A stretch of 64,000 nt of DNA from DATILL01 sp035476575 (GTDB taxonomy: Bacteria > Actinomycetota > Actinomycetes > Mycobacteriales > JACQDL01). Shown here piece after piece: positions 23,395 to 32,405 of the stretch (positions within the stretch are counted from its first letter, which is position 1; the number at the start of each line of letters is the position of its first letter). The position numbers were made by a program, and so were the translations under genes. Below the pieces are notes generated by a model that had not been told where the DNA came from, made no database searches, and saw only the letters and a program-made list of their open reading frames with translations. Where the stretch lies: NCBI GenBank assembly GCA_035476575.1, contig DATILL010000123.1:1-64000 (forward strand). The letters run 5' to 3'.

Positions 23395-26106
23395 TCAGGC
23401 AACGCCGGTGTAGGCGACCACGCCACGGCGTACCGCGTCGACCGCCGCCCTGGCGGTCTCCCGCAGCGGGCTGTCCGCGGCCGCCTTGCCGACCTGGTCC
23501 AGCAGGTCCACCAACTGCTTGCACCAGCGTACGAAGTCACCGGCCGACAGCTCCGCGCCACCGGGCTCCGACGCCGCCAGCACCCGGTCCAGCGGCTCCC
23601 CCCACGCCCAGCGGTAGGCCGGCCAGGCAAAGCCCAGGTCTGGCTCGCGGGTGAGGGTCAGCCGGTGCTCCCGCTCCTGCCCCTCCAGCTCCGCCCACAG
23701 CCGGGTCGTCTGCCCCAGCGCGTCGCGCACCGCGCCCACCGGCAGCCGCGGCACACCCTCGGCGTCCCGCCGCGACTCGTACACCAGCGCGGACACCGCC
23801 GCGGCCAGCTCCGGTGCGGACAACCCGTCCCACACCCCCGCGCGCAGGCACTCCGCCACCAGAAGATCGGACTCGGACCAGATCCGGGCCAGCCGCGACC
23901 CGGCCGGGGTGACCTCGTCCCCGGCCAGGTAGCCGCGCTCCTCCAGCAGCGCGCACACCCGGTCGAACGTGCGGGAGATCGAGTGCGTGGCGTTCTCCAC
24001 CCGGCGGCGCAGCCCTCCGGTGTCCCGCTCCAGCCGCAGGTACCGCTCGGCCCAGCGGGCGTGCTCCTCCCGGTCCGCGCAGCCGTGGCACGGGTGCCGC
24101 CGGATCTCGGCCCGCAGCCGGGCGATCTCGGCGTCGTCGGCGGCCCGCGACCGGCCCCGCCGGCCGGACCCGTCGTCGGCCAGCCCGGCCAGGGCGTTGC
24201 GCAGGGTGGCGGCGAGGTCCCGGCGTTCGGCCGGCACCCGGTGGTTGAAGTTCTTCGCCACCCGCACCCGGGCCAGCGGCTCGACCGGGCTTGGGAAGTC
24301 GGCCACCGACAGCCGGCCGGCCCAGCGGTCCTCCGTCAGCACCAACGGCCGCGGGTCCGTCATCGGGTGCACGCCGGGGTCCAGCACCACCGCGAGCCCG
24401 GCGCGCCGGCCGGACGGCACCCGGATCACGTCGCCCACCTTCAGCCGCTCCAGCGAGCCCGCCGCGGCGGCCCGGCGCAGCACCGCGCCCTCCCGGGCCA
24501 GCGCCACCTCCCGGCCCTTCAGGACCGCCCGCAGGCCGGCGTACTCCATGAAGTCCCCGAGATGGCAGCCGGCCGCCTCGGCGTACCCCACCAGCGCCTC
24601 GGTGTTGCGCTGGATCTGCCGGACCAGCCCGACCACCGACGCGTCCGCCTGGAACTGCGCGAACGAACTCTCCAGCAGCACCCGGGACTCGGCCCGGCCG
24701 AGCCGGCCCACCAGGTTGACGGCCATGTTGTACGACGGCCGGAAGCTGGACCGCAGCGGGTACGTGCGGGTCGTGGCCAGCCCGGCCACGTGCCGGGGGT
24801 CCATCCCGGGCGCCCACACCACCACGGCGTGGCCCTCGATGTCGATGCCGCGCCGCCCGGCTCGCCCGGTGAGCTGGGTGTACTCCCCGGGCGTCATGTC
24901 GGCGTGCTGCTCGCCGTTCCACTTGGCCAGCTTTTCCAGCACTACCGACCGGGCCGGCATGTTGATGCCGAGGGCGAGCGTCTCGGTCGCGAAGACCGCC
25001 TTGACCAGGCCGCGGCCGAACAGCTCCTCGACGGTCTCCTTGAACGTCGGGACCATCCCGGCGTGATGCGCCGCGACCCCCCGCTCCAGCGCCTCCAGCC
25101 ACTCCCAGTAGCCGAGCACCCGCAGGTCCTCCGCGGCCAGGTCGGCGGTGCGGGCCTCGACGATCCGGCGGATCTCGTGCCGCTCCTCCAGCGTGTTCAG
25201 CCGCAGGCCGGAGCGCACGCACTGGGCGACCGCGTCCTGGCACCCGGCCCGGCTGAAGATGAAGGTGATCGCCGGCAGCAGCCCGTCGCGGTCTAGCCGC
25301 TCGATCACGTCGACCCGCGGTGGCGGCCGCCAGGTTCGCGGCCGGCCGCCGTTGTCCCGGCGGCTGGCCGGCGCGGCGTAGCGGTCCTGCTCGCGGACGT
25401 AGCGGACCAGATCCGGGTCGACGGCGTGCTCGCCGTCCTTGAACAGGTCGAACATCCGCTTGCCCACCAGCATGTGTTGCCACAGCGGCACCGGCCGGTG
25501 CTCGGTGACGATCACCTTGGTGTCACCGCGCACGGTGACCAGCCACTCGGCGAACTCCTCGGCGTTGCTGACGGTGGCCGACAGCGAGACCAGGGTCACC
25601 GAGGCCGGCAGGTGGATGATGACCTCCTCCCACACCGCGCCCCGGTACCGGTCGGCCAGGTAGTGCACCTCGTCCATCACCACGAAGCCGAGGCCGTCCA
25701 CTGTGGACGATCCGGCGTAGAGCATGTTGCGGAGCACCTCGGTGGTCATCACCACGATCGGCGCGCTGCCGTTGATCGCGTTGTCGCCGGTCAGCAGGCC
25801 GACGTTGCCGGCGCCGTAGCGGGCCACCAGGTCGTTGAACTTCTGGTTGGACAGCGCCTTGATCGGGGTGGTGTAGAAGCACTTGCGGCCGACCCGCAGC
25901 GCGAGGTGCACGGCGAACTCGCCCACCACCGTCTTGCCGGCCCCGGTCGGCGCGCACACCAGCACGCCGTACCCCTCCTCCAGGGCCTCGCAGGCCTCCC
26001 GCTGGAACGGGTCCAGCGGGAACGGGTACAGCCCGGCGAAGTCGACCAGGGCCGGATGGACGGCGCGCTGGCTGGCCGCGGCGTACCGCTCGGCCGGACT
26101 GGTCAT
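23395..26106 (-). CDS. helY: Ski2/Mtr4-like DEAD-box RNA helicase HelY
   Basis: A 903-residue superfamily 2 helicase. Walker A is CAPTGAGKTVVGEFA, motif II is the DEVH box VMDEVHYLAD, motif III is SLSATVSN, and motif VI is QLTGRAGRRGIDIEG. The C-terminal third holds a ratchet-like and a DSHCT-type helical domain. A CHGCADREEHARW segment may bind metal. Homologues are linked to RNA turnover in actinobacteria. The gene ends the minus-strand run that starts at pup. A TAGGCT 7 nt before the ATG predicts a leaderless mRNA. Confidence 0.94.
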   Translation of the reverse strand: MTSPAERYAAASQRAVHPALVDFAGLYPFPLDPFQREACEALEEGYGVLVCAPTGAGKTVVGEFAVHLALRVGRKCFYTTPIKALSNQKFNDLVARYGAGNVGLLTGDNAINGSAPIVVMTTEVLRNMLYAGSSTVDGLGFVVMDEVHYLADRYRGAVWEEVIIHLPASVTLVSLSATVSNAEEFAEWLVTVRGDTKVIVTEHRPVPLWQHMLVGKRMFDLFKDGEHAVDPDLVRYVREQDRYAAPASRRDNGGRPRTWRPPPRVDVIERLDRDGLLPAITFIFSRAGCQDAVAQCVRSGLRLNTLEERHEIRRIVEARTADLAAEDLRVLGYWEWLEALERGVAAHHAGMVPTFKETVEELFGRGLVKAVFATETLALGINMPARSVVLEKLAKWNGEQHADMTPGEYTQLTGRAGRRGIDIEGHAVVVWAPGMDPRHVAGLATTRTYPLRSSFRPSYNMAVNLVGRLGRAESRVLLESSFAQFQADASVVGLVRQIQRNTEALVGYAEAAGCHLGDFMEYAGLRAVLKGREVALAREGAVLRRAAAAGSLERLKVGDVIRVPSGRRAGLAVVLDPGVHPMTDPRPLVLTEDRWAGRLSVADFPSPVEPLARVRVAKNFNHRVPAERRDLAATLRNALAGLADDGSGRRGRSRAADDAEIARLRAEIRRHPCHGCADREEHARWAERYLRLERDTGGLRRRVENATHSISRTFDRVCALLEERGYLAGDEVTPAGSRLARIWSESDLLVAECLRAGVWDGLSAPELAAAVSALVYESRRDAEGVPRLPVGAVRDALGQTTRLWAELEGQEREHRLTLTREPDLGFAWPAYRWAWGEPLDRVLAASEPGGAELSAGDFVRWCKQLVDLLDQVGKAAADSPLRETARAAVDAVRRGVVAYTGVA

Positions 26107-26119
26107 GCCTACCAGCCTA
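26107..26119 (-). promoter_or_regulatory. Leaderless -10 element of helY
   Basis: TAGGCT (26119-26114) is separated by 7 nt from the ATG at 26106. It overlaps the end of the upstream lipid-kinase gene. Confidence 0.5.
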
Positions 26120-27046
26120 CGGAGTGGGCCGGGCCCGGCTGCCGGTCGGGACCAGGACCCGCAGTGCGCCGGGCACGCAGCGCACCCGCACGGGTAACGG
26201 GCCGACCCGCTCGCCGTCCGCGTACGCCGCCAGGCCGGCGATCTCCAGCCGGACCTCGCTGACCCGCCGCCGGATGACCGCTGGATGGTCGCGCAGCTCG
26301 CCCGTGGACAGCTTCGGCTTGAGCGCCACCACCTGCCGCCGGGTCAGCGGCCGGACGATCGCGACGTCGAGCAGGCCGTCGTCCGGCCTGGCGTCCGGGC
26401 AGATGTACTGGCCGCCGCCGTACCGCGCACCGTTCCCGATCGCGACCAGGGTGACGTCGCCCTGCCACCGCTCCCCGTCCATGGTCACCGTGGCCGGCCG
26501 GGGTCGCAGCCGGTACAGCTCGGCCAGGACCGCCAGGTCGTAGCGGCGCGGGCCACGCGGCCAGCGCATCCGGTTGGCCCGCTCGTTGACCCTGGCGTCG
26601 AAGCCGGCGCACAGCACGGTGCCCCACCAGGTCTCGCCGGTACCCGGCCGATCACCCCCGGGCCGGTCGGCCCGGCCCAGGTCGAACCGGGTCGGCGTCC
26701 CGGCCGCGATCACCTCGGCGGCCCGGATCGGGTCGGCCGGTAACCCGACCGTGGCGCACAGGTCGTTCCCGGTGCCGGCCGGCACGATCGCCAGGGTGGT
26801 CCGGGTGCCGGCCACCGCCTGCAGCGCGAGGTGGCACATGCCGTCGCCGCCGAGCACCGCCAGCACCTCAACGCCGGCAGCCACCTCTGCCCGGGCCAGC
26901 CCGTGGGCCTGCTCGACGCCGGCACCGGCCAACACCCGGACCGTGCAGCCCAGGTCCCGCAGCCGGGCCGCCACCGGCTCGACCAGCCGGCGGGCCCGGC
27001 CCCGGCCAGCCGTCGGGTTGACCAGCAGCGCGACGTCGCGGGGCAT
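26117..27046 (-). CDS. Diacylglycerol kinase-family lipid kinase
   Basis: A 309-residue DagK/YegS-like lipid kinase. The nucleotide site is made by VALLVNPTAGRGRA near the N-terminus and VLAVLGGDGMCHLALQAV (GGDG loop; Met-Cys replaces the common Gly-Thr). PAGTGNDLCATVG is the conserved GTGND motif. The C-terminal domain holds CPDARPDDGLLDVAIV. It would phosphorylate diacylglycerol or a related lipid at the inner face of the membrane. It starts 6 nt after the tatC stop and probably belongs to the same transcript. Confidence 0.88.
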   Translation of the reverse strand: MPRDVALLVNPTAGRGRARRLVEPVAARLRDLGCTVRVLAGAGVEQAHGLARAEVAAGVEVLAVLGGDGMCHLALQAVAGTRTTLAIVPAGTGNDLCATVGLPADPIRAAEVIAAGTPTRFDLGRADRPGGDRPGTGETWWGTVLCAGFDARVNERANRMRWPRGPRRYDLAVLAELYRLRPRPATVTMDGERWQGDVTLVAIGNGARYGGGQYICPDARPDDGLLDVAIVRPLTRRQVVALKPKLSTGELRDHPAVIRRRVSEVRLEIAGLAAYADGERVGPLPVRVRCVPGALRVLVPTGSRARPTP

Positions 27047-27052
27047 GCCGCG

Positions 27053-27901
27053 CTACCGGCCGGGCAGGTCGTCCTCGACCGGATCCGGCGCGTCGATCGA
27101 CGCCCGCCGGTCATCCAGCGGCGAGGGGACGTTGTCCGGCAGGTCGCCGTACGCGGCGCTGCCGTCCCGGGCGGCCTTGCGCTTGTCGTGGATCCGGGCG
27201 ACGAGCACCGCCAGCTCGTACAGCACACACAGTGGGACGGCCATGAAGATCATCGAGAACGGGTCCTGGCTCGGCGTGGCCACCGCGGCGAAGACGAAGA
27301 TGCCGAAGATCGCGATCCGCTGCGATCGGGCCAGCCGGGCGTAGGACAGCACCCCGGCGAAGTTCAGCAGCACGACGACCAGCGGAAGCTCGAACGCCAC
27401 CCCGAAGATGACCAGCATCATGGTAATGAAGGACAGGTAGTCCTTCACCGAGAACAGCGGGGCCACCCCGGTGCCGGCGAAGCTGACCAGCACGTTGATC
27501 GCCTTCGGCAGCACCAGGTAGGCCATCAGCACGCCGAGTGAGAACAGCACCGACCCGGCCACCACGAAGATGATCGAGTAACGCCGCTCGTTATGCTTCA
27601 GGCCCGGGGTGACGAACGCCCAGAGCTGGTACAGCCAGAACGGCGATGACAGCACGATTCCAGCGATCATGGCGACCTTGAGCCGGATCATGAAACCGTC
27701 GGCGATCCCGAAGAACACGAGCTGGCACTGGCCGTTGGCGCTGTTGTACCGCCGCTCCGCTGGCAGGGTGCAGTACGGGTGCTTGAGCAGCTCCAGCAGT
27801 TGTTCGTACAGGAACCAGCCGACGATCGTGCCGACCGTGATGAACAGTGCCGCCTTGAAGAGCCGGTTACGCAGCTCGGACAGGTGCTCGATGAGCGTCA
27901 T
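27053..27901 (-). CDS. tatC: Sec-independent protein translocase TatC
   Basis: A 282-residue polytopic component of the twin-arginine translocase; TatC binds the RR signal peptide. It has the N-terminal LIEHLSELRNRLFKA motif, about six membrane helices and the conserved GIVLSSPFWLYQLWAFV and ALPLVVVLL-like segments (FELPLVVVLLNFAG). The charged C-terminal tail of 50 residues is longer than in E. coli, as in other actinomycetes. It lies downstream of tatA with a 59-bp gap. No tatB is in the window. Confidence 0.95.
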   Translation of the reverse strand: MTLIEHLSELRNRLFKAALFITVGTIVGWFLYEQLLELLKHPYCTLPAERRYNSANGQCQLVFFGIADGFMIRLKVAMIAGIVLSSPFWLYQLWAFVTPGLKHNERRYSIIFVVAGSVLFSLGVLMAYLVLPKAINVLVSFAGTGVAPLFSVKDYLSFITMMLVIFGVAFELPLVVVLLNFAGVLSYARLARSQRIAIFGIFVFAAVATPSQDPFSMIFMAVPLCVLYELAVLVARIHDKRKAARDGSAAYGDLPDNVPSPLDDRRASIDAPDPVEDDLPGR

Positions 27902-27960
27902 CGTGCCGTCCGGGTTGGCCGGCTTGCGGCGGAGACGGAGACGGCGGGGCGGGACGGCGC

Positions 27961-28224
27961 TCAGGCTGCCCCCTCCGGGTCCTGACCCGGCGCGGCGGGC
28001 GGCTGGGTCGTACCCTGCTGGGCAGGGTTGCCGAGCGGGCCGCGGGCCGTGGGCGGCTCGGCCTTACCGCGTACGTCGCCCTCGGGCAGCCCGGCCGTCT
28101 CAGCCTTGAACGCACGCAGCGACCGGCCCAGCGAGCGGGCCAGCTCCGGCAGCCGCCGGTAGCCGAACAGCGCGAACGCCACCAACACCATCAGCAGGAT
28201 CTCGCCGGCACCGACATCGGGCAT
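27961..28224 (-). CDS. tatA: Sec-independent protein translocase TatA
   Basis: An 87-residue protein with one N-terminal membrane helix (GEILLMVLVAFALFGYRRLPEL), the FG hinge and an amphipathic helix (RSLGRSLRAFKAE), followed by a Pro-rich cytoplasmic tail. This is the TatA pore-forming layout. It starts 4 nt after the preceding small membrane protein gene and precedes tatC. Confidence 0.93.
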   Translation of the reverse strand: MPDVGAGEILLMVLVAFALFGYRRLPELARSLGRSLRAFKAETAGLPEGDVRGKAEPPTARGPLGNPAQQGTTQPPAAPGQDPEGAA

Positions 28225-28228
28225 GTCG

Positions 28229-28480
28229 TCAGTCTAGTGCCGTGCTACGAATCGGCGGTGCGGGGGACTCGGCGCGGTGCCGGCCGGGGTGGTCTCTGAC
28301 CAGCCCGGTGACGCCGGGCCAGGCCGTGGCCACCTGACGTACCCCCGGGCCGAGGTCGCGGCGGGTCTCCGCCAGGGCGTCGAGCAGCCGCCGGACGTGG
28401 CCCCACAGCTCGAGGCCCAGCACCCCGAGCAGCGCACCGGCCAGCAGCACCGCGAGGACCCACGCCAGCAGCACGATCAC
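28229..28480 (-). CDS. Small single-pass membrane protein of unknown function
   Basis: An 83-residue protein with one N-terminal hydrophobic helix (VLLAWVLAVLLAGALLGVLGLELWG) and a basic cytoplasmic tail (HVRRLLDALAETRRDLG). Its GTG start overlaps the pafC stop (GTGA), and its stop is 4 nt before tatA, so it is locked into the paf-tat transcript. I do not recognise a family. A size and topology similar to TatB-like proteins is notable, but the FG hinge of the Tat family is missing. Confidence 0.7.
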   Translation of the reverse strand: MIVLLAWVLAVLLAGALLGVLGLELWGHVRRLLDALAETRRDLGPGVRQVATAWPGVTGLVRDHPGRHRAESPAPPIRSTALD

Positions 28481-29442
28481 GGCGCCGACCCTACCTCGCC
28501 GTAGGCTGCCAGCGCGGCCTGCGCCTCGTCCCGGACCTGCTCAACCAGCGCTGGCGGTGCGACCACCTCGGCGTTGCCGCCCAGCCGCAGCACCAGCCGG
28601 CGTACCCAGTCGGTGTCGGCAACCCGCAAGGTGGCCTCGATCCGGCCGCGGGACAGCTCCCGGACCTTCTCGCACGGGTAGTAGTCCGCCACCCACCGGG
28701 CGGTGGGCGACAACCGGAGGGTGACCTCGGGGTGTTCCGGCGCCGGCTGGTACAGCCCCCCGGACAGGTCACGCGGGGTGGCCTCGGCCGGCGGCCGGGC
28801 GGGCTCGTCCAGGATCCGCACCTCGTCGATGCGGTCCAGCCGGAACAGCCGGGTGCCCTCCACCCGCCGGCACCACGCCTCCAGGTAGGACCGGCCGTCC
28901 ACCAGCAGCAGCCGCATCGGGTCGACGTCCCGGTCGGTGGTCTCGTCCCGGCCGGAGGTGTAGTAGCGCAGGTGCATGGCCCGGCCGGTGTCCAGCGCCT
29001 GCTGCACGACGGACAGGGTCCGCTCGCGCGCCTCCATCCGGACCGCCACCGCGCCGGCCGCGCCCGCGGCGTCCCCGGCCGCGTACTCGACCTTGGCCAG
29101 CGCCCGTCCGACCGCGTCCCGGCCGGCCAGCCCGGGCACCTCGGACAGTGTGCGTAGCGCGACCACCAGGGCCAGTGCCTCGTCCGAGGTCAGCCGCAGC
29201 GGCCGGGAGATCCCCGCGTCATAGCCGACCGAGATGGTCTCACCCTCGAACGACAGGTCGATCAGGTCACCCGGCCCGTGCCCGGGCAGGCCGCACATCC
29301 ACAGCAGCTCCAGGTCGCGGCGGAGCTGCTGCTCGCTCACCCCGAAGTCGGCGGCCACCTCGGTCACCGGAACGCCCGGCCGGGCCAGCAGGTAGGGCAG
29401 CAGGGCCAGCAGCCGCTGCAGCCGCTCGGCGGTACCGCTCAT
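28477..29442 (-). CDS. pafC: PafC, WYL-domain DNA-damage regulator subunit
   Basis: A 321-residue transcription factor with an N-terminal winged HTH (ERLQRLLALLPYLLARPGV, then VTEVAADFGVSEQQLRRDLEL), a WYL domain and a C-terminal WCX domain. The usual W-Y-L core appears as the VDGRSYLEAWCRRVEG strand. PafB and PafC form the heterodimeric activator of the LexA-independent DNA-damage response in mycobacteria. ATG 29442 is chosen because it overlaps the pafB stop as ATGA; an ATG three codons upstream is possible. Confidence 0.93.
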   Translation of the reverse strand: MSGTAERLQRLLALLPYLLARPGVPVTEVAADFGVSEQQLRRDLELLWMCGLPGHGPGDLIDLSFEGETISVGYDAGISRPLRLTSDEALALVVALRTLSEVPGLAGRDAVGRALAKVEYAAGDAAGAAGAVAVRMEARERTLSVVQQALDTGRAMHLRYYTSGRDETTDRDVDPMRLLLVDGRSYLEAWCRRVEGTRLFRLDRIDEVRILDEPARPPAEATPRDLSGGLYQPAPEHPEVTLRLSPTARWVADYYPCEKVRELSRGRIEATLRVADTDWVRRLVLRLGGNAEVVAPPALVEQVRDEAQAALAAYGEVGSAP

Positions 29443-30416
29443 GCCGGGCACCTTTCCAGCACGGCCCGCAGCCGGGACACCACGGCCTCGCGAAGCTCGG
29501 CCGGCTCCAGCACGACCACGGCGGCGCCGAACCCGGCCACCCAGTCGGCCAGCCAGTCCACGTCGCTATACCCGGTCTCGACCAGGTCCCGGTCACCGTG
29601 CCGGCCGGTCACCGTGCCGTAGCGGCGCAGCCCCGCCGCCGCACCGGGCCGCACCGCCAGCGTGGCCGTCTTCGGCGGGGGGCCGGGATGCGGATGGGTG
29701 CCGGCGACGAGCTCGACCAGGTTGACCTCGGCCGGCCGGCTGACCGCCCCGGGCCGGCCGAGCGGCCGGACCTGGCCGGCGATCCGGGACAGCCGGAAGC
29801 ACCGGGTCGCAGCCCGGACCCGGTCGTGGCCCACCAGGTACCACCGGCCGCGCCAGCTCACCACGCCCCACGGCTCCACCTCGCGGCGCTCGGGCGAGGT
29901 GTCGGTGCTCTTGCGGTAGTCGAAGCTGATCGCCTGCCGGCCGGTGACCGCGTCCAGGCAGCCCTGGAACGCCGGCTCGGTGGCCGCCACCCGGGGCTCG
30001 ATGCCGGGCGGGCCCTGGTCCAGGTCGACGCCGGCCGCGCGCAGCTTGAGCAGCGCGCCGTTCGCCGCGTGGGCCAGCCGGGCGGTCTGCCAGAGCCGGG
30101 CCGCCAGCCCGACCGCGGCGGACTCGTCCGGCTCCAGGTCGATCTCGGGCAGCTCGTAGTCACGCCGGGCGATGCGGTAGCCGTCCTCGGCGTCGAAGAC
30201 GCTGTTGCGGCCGGTCTCCAGCGGGATGCCGAGCTCGCGCAGCTCGGCCTTGTCTCGCTCGAACATCCGTTTGAACGCGTCATCGGCCTTGGCGCCGCCG
30301 TCGCCCGGCTCGTAGCCCGGGATGGCCTGCCGAATCCGGCTGGCCGGCAGGTACTGCCGGGTGGACAGCAGGCAGATCACCAGGTTGACCAGGCGCTCTG
30401 CCCGACGGGAGGACAT
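29439..30416 (-). CDS. pafB: PafB, WYL-domain DNA-damage regulator subunit
   Basis: A 325-residue protein with an N-terminal HTH (ERLVNLVICLLSTRQYLPAS), the actinobacterial RDKAELRELGIPLETG segment, a WYL domain (EPWGVVSWRGRWYLVGHDR) and a WCX domain. It partners PafC. The ATG at 30416 has TAGGGT 7 nt upstream and no ribosome site, so the mRNA is predicted leaderless. A perfect SOS-like palindrome lies directly upstream. It is separated from pafA by the FKBP lipoprotein gene. Confidence 0.94.
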   Translation of the reverse strand: MSSRRAERLVNLVICLLSTRQYLPASRIRQAIPGYEPGDGGAKADDAFKRMFERDKAELRELGIPLETGRNSVFDAEDGYRIARRDYELPEIDLEPDESAAVGLAARLWQTARLAHAANGALLKLRAAGVDLDQGPPGIEPRVAATEPAFQGCLDAVTGRQAISFDYRKSTDTSPERREVEPWGVVSWRGRWYLVGHDRVRAATRCFRLSRIAGQVRPLGRPGAVSRPAEVNLVELVAGTHPHPGPPPKTATLAVRPGAAAGLRRYGTVTGRHGDRDLVETGYSDVDWLADWVAGFGAAVVVLEPAELREAVVSRLRAVLERCPA

Positions 30417-30423
30417 GGCCTAG

Positions 30424-30447
30424 ACCCTAACCGAACGGATGTTCGGT
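30424..30447 (-). promoter_or_regulatory. pafBC promoter with LexA-like palindrome
   Basis: The -10 TAGGGT (30429-30424) sits 7 nt before the pafB ATG. Immediately upstream is an 18-bp palindrome at 30430-30447, ACCGAAC-GGAT-GTTCGGT. It contains the CGAAC-N4-GTTCG core of the actinobacterial SOS box and would overlap the -35/-10 spacer. Confidence 0.6.
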
Positions 30448-30466
30448 ACGGCGGCAGGCGCGGCCC

Positions 30467-30976
30467 TCACTTCGCGGATGTCACCGTCACGGCGTCCACC
30501 ACGAAGACCAGGGTGCTCTTGGACAGCGGGTTGCCCGGGTCGGCTCCGTAGCCCTTGTCCGGCGGGACGACGAGCAGCCGCCGGCCGCCCTGCCGCATCC
30601 CGACCAGCCCCTCGTTCCAGCCCTGGATGACGGCCGCCTGGCCGACGTCCCGCAGCGAGAACGGCACGCCGTTGTCGTAGGAGGACTCGACGGACTTCTT
30701 GGTCTCCCACTCGACCAGCGTGTAGTCCACGGTCGCGGTCGAGCCGGCGGTGACCTCGGGGCCGGTGCCTGGTATCACGTCCGTGGTCTGCAGCGTTGTC
30801 GGCGCGGCGCAGTCGGGCACGGTGATCGCCGGCTTCTGGCCCTGGCCGCCGGTGACCGCCACCGCACACGAGGAGGTCGCGGGCGTCGTTCCGCCGCAGC
30901 CGGTGGCGAGCAGCCCGGTGGCGGCGGCGGTCAGCAGGACACGGGACAGGAAACCCGACAGGGGGGAGGAAGGCAC
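30467..30976 (-). CDS. FKBP-type peptidyl-prolyl isomerase lipoprotein
   Basis: A 169-residue secreted lipoprotein. The signal peptide ends in the lipobox LLATGCGG, with lipidated Cys at residue 27. One FKBP domain follows (TVDYTLVEWETKKSVESSYD, then VIQGWNEGLVGMRQGGRRLL and VPPDKGYGA, ending TLVFVVDAV). It probably assists folding of exported proteins. The GTG start has TAACCT 6 nt upstream, so a leaderless mRNA is likely. It sits between pafA and pafB. Confidence 0.93.
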   Translation of the reverse strand: MPSSPLSGFLSRVLLTAAATGLLATGCGGTTPATSSCAVAVTGGQGQKPAITVPDCAAPTTLQTTDVIPGTGPEVTAGSTATVDYTLVEWETKKSVESSYDNGVPFSLRDVGQAAVIQGWNEGLVGMRQGGRRLLVVPPDKGYGADPGNPLSKSTLVFVVDAVTVTSAK

Positions 30977-30988
30977 CCGGGCAGGTTA
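30977..30988 (-). promoter_or_regulatory. Leaderless -10 element of the FKBP gene
   Basis: TAACCT (30988-30983) ends 6 nt before the GTG at 30976. Confidence 0.5.
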
Positions 30989-31046
30989 CCCCGCACCACG
31001 CCGATGGTCCGGACCGGCCGGGCACGGGTGCCACCACCTGCTGGGC

Positions 31047-32405
31047 TCACATGCTGGCGATCAGCTTGTCGACCCGCTCGTCCACGCTGCGGAACGGGTC
31101 CTTGCACAGCACGGTGCGCTGCGCCTGGTCGTTCAGCTTCAGGTGCACCCAGTCGACGGTGAAGTCGCGGCGCCGCTCCTGGGCCCGGCGGATGAACTCG
31201 CCGCGGAGCTTGGCCCGGGTGGTCTGCGGCGGCACGTTCTTCGCCTCGAAGATGGCCAGGTCGCGGCCCACGCGGTCCACGGCGCCGCGCCGCTCCATCA
31301 GGTAGTACAGGCCGCGACCGCGGTGGATGTCGTGGTAGGCGAGGTCGAGCTGGGCCACCCGAGGGCTGGACAGCGGCAGGTTGTGCTTGGTCCGGTACCG
31401 CTCGATGAGCTGGTACTTCGTGGCCCAGTCGATCTCGCGGTCGATCAGCGCCAGGTCGTTGGTCTCGATGGCCTTCAGGGCGCGGCCCCACAGGTCCATC
31501 ACCCGCCCGGTCACATCGTCCGGGCCGCGACGGTCGACAAAGTCGAGAGCCTTCTCGTAGTACTCCCGCTGGATCTCCAGCGCGGTGGCCTCCCGGCCGT
31601 TGACCAGCTTGACCCGGCGCTGGCAGGTCATGTCGTGGCTCACCTCGCGGATGGCCCGGATCGGGTTCTCCAGGGTCAGGTCGCGCAGCACCACGCCCGA
31701 CTCGATCATCCGCAGCACGAGGTCGGTTGCCCCAACCTTGAGCAGGGTGGTGGTCTCGTTCATGTTCGAGTCGCCGACGATCACGTGCAGCCGGCGGAAC
31801 CGCTCGGCGTCGGCGTGCGGCTCGTCCCGGGTGTTGATGATCGGGCGGGACCGGGTGGTGGCCGACGACACACCCTCCCAGATGTGCTCGGCGCGCTGGC
31901 TGACGCAGTAGACGGCGCCGCGTGGGGTCTGCAGCACCTTGCCCGCGCCGCAGATCACCTGGCGGGTGACCAGGAACGGGATGAGCACGTCGGCCAGCCG
32001 GGAGAACTCGCCGTGCCGGGCGACCAGGTAGTTCTCGTGGCAGCCGTAGGAGTTGCCGGCGGAGTCGGTGTTGTTCTTGAACAGGTAGATGTCGCCGGTG
32101 ATGCCCTCCTCGTGCAGCCGGCGCTCAGCGTCGACCAGCAGTCCCTCAAGGATCCGCTCCCCCGCCTTGTCGTGCACCACCAAGTCGACCACGCTGTCGC
32201 ACTCCGGGGTCGCGTACTCCGGGTGTGAGCCGACGTCGAGGTACAGCCGGGCGCCGTTGCGCAGGAAGACGTTGGAGCTGCGGCCCCACGACACCACCCG
32301 ACGGAACAGGTAGCGCGCGACCTCGTCCGGCGAGAGCCGGCGCTGGCCGTGGAACGTGCAGGTGACGCCGTACTCGTTCTCAATGCCGAAGATGCGCCGG
32401 TCCAT
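31047..32405 (-). CDS. pafA: Pup-protein ligase PafA
   Basis: A 452-residue enzyme of the glutamine-synthetase-like fold that joins the C-terminal Glu of Pup to substrate lysines using ATP. It shows the N-terminal MDRRIFGIENEYGVTCTFHG, the SHPEYATPECDSV metal/nucleotide loop, FKNNTDSAGNSYGCHENY, and RSRPIINTRDEPHADAE. ATG 32405 is chosen over one eight codons upstream: the family begins at this Met, and TAGGGT lies exactly 7 nt before it, suggesting a leaderless mRNA. Confidence 0.96.
   Translation of the reverse strand: MDRRIFGIENEYGVTCTFHGQRRLSPDEVARYLFRRVVSWGRSSNVFLRNGARLYLDVGSHPEYATPECDSVVDLVVHDKAGERILEGLLVDAERRLHEEGITGDIYLFKNNTDSAGNSYGCHENYLVARHGEFSRLADVLIPFLVTRQVICGAGKVLQTPRGAVYCVSQRAEHIWEGVSSATTRSRPIINTRDEPHADAERFRRLHVIVGDSNMNETTTLLKVGATDLVLRMIESGVVLRDLTLENPIRAIREVSHDMTCQRRVKLVNGREATALEIQREYYEKALDFVDRRGPDDVTGRVMDLWGRALKAIETNDLALIDREIDWATKYQLIERYRTKHNLPLSSPRVAQLDLAYHDIHRGRGLYYLMERRGAVDRVGRDLAIFEAKNVPPQTTRAKLRGEFIRRAQERRRDFTVDWVHLKLNDQAQRTVLCKDPFRSVDERVDKLIASM

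Noticed and set aside
23374..25296. 640-residue plus-strand open frame
   Set aside because: It is antisense to helY, whose helicase motifs are all intact. The frame is Arg/Pro/Gly/His-rich with no domain, a typical high-GC shadow.
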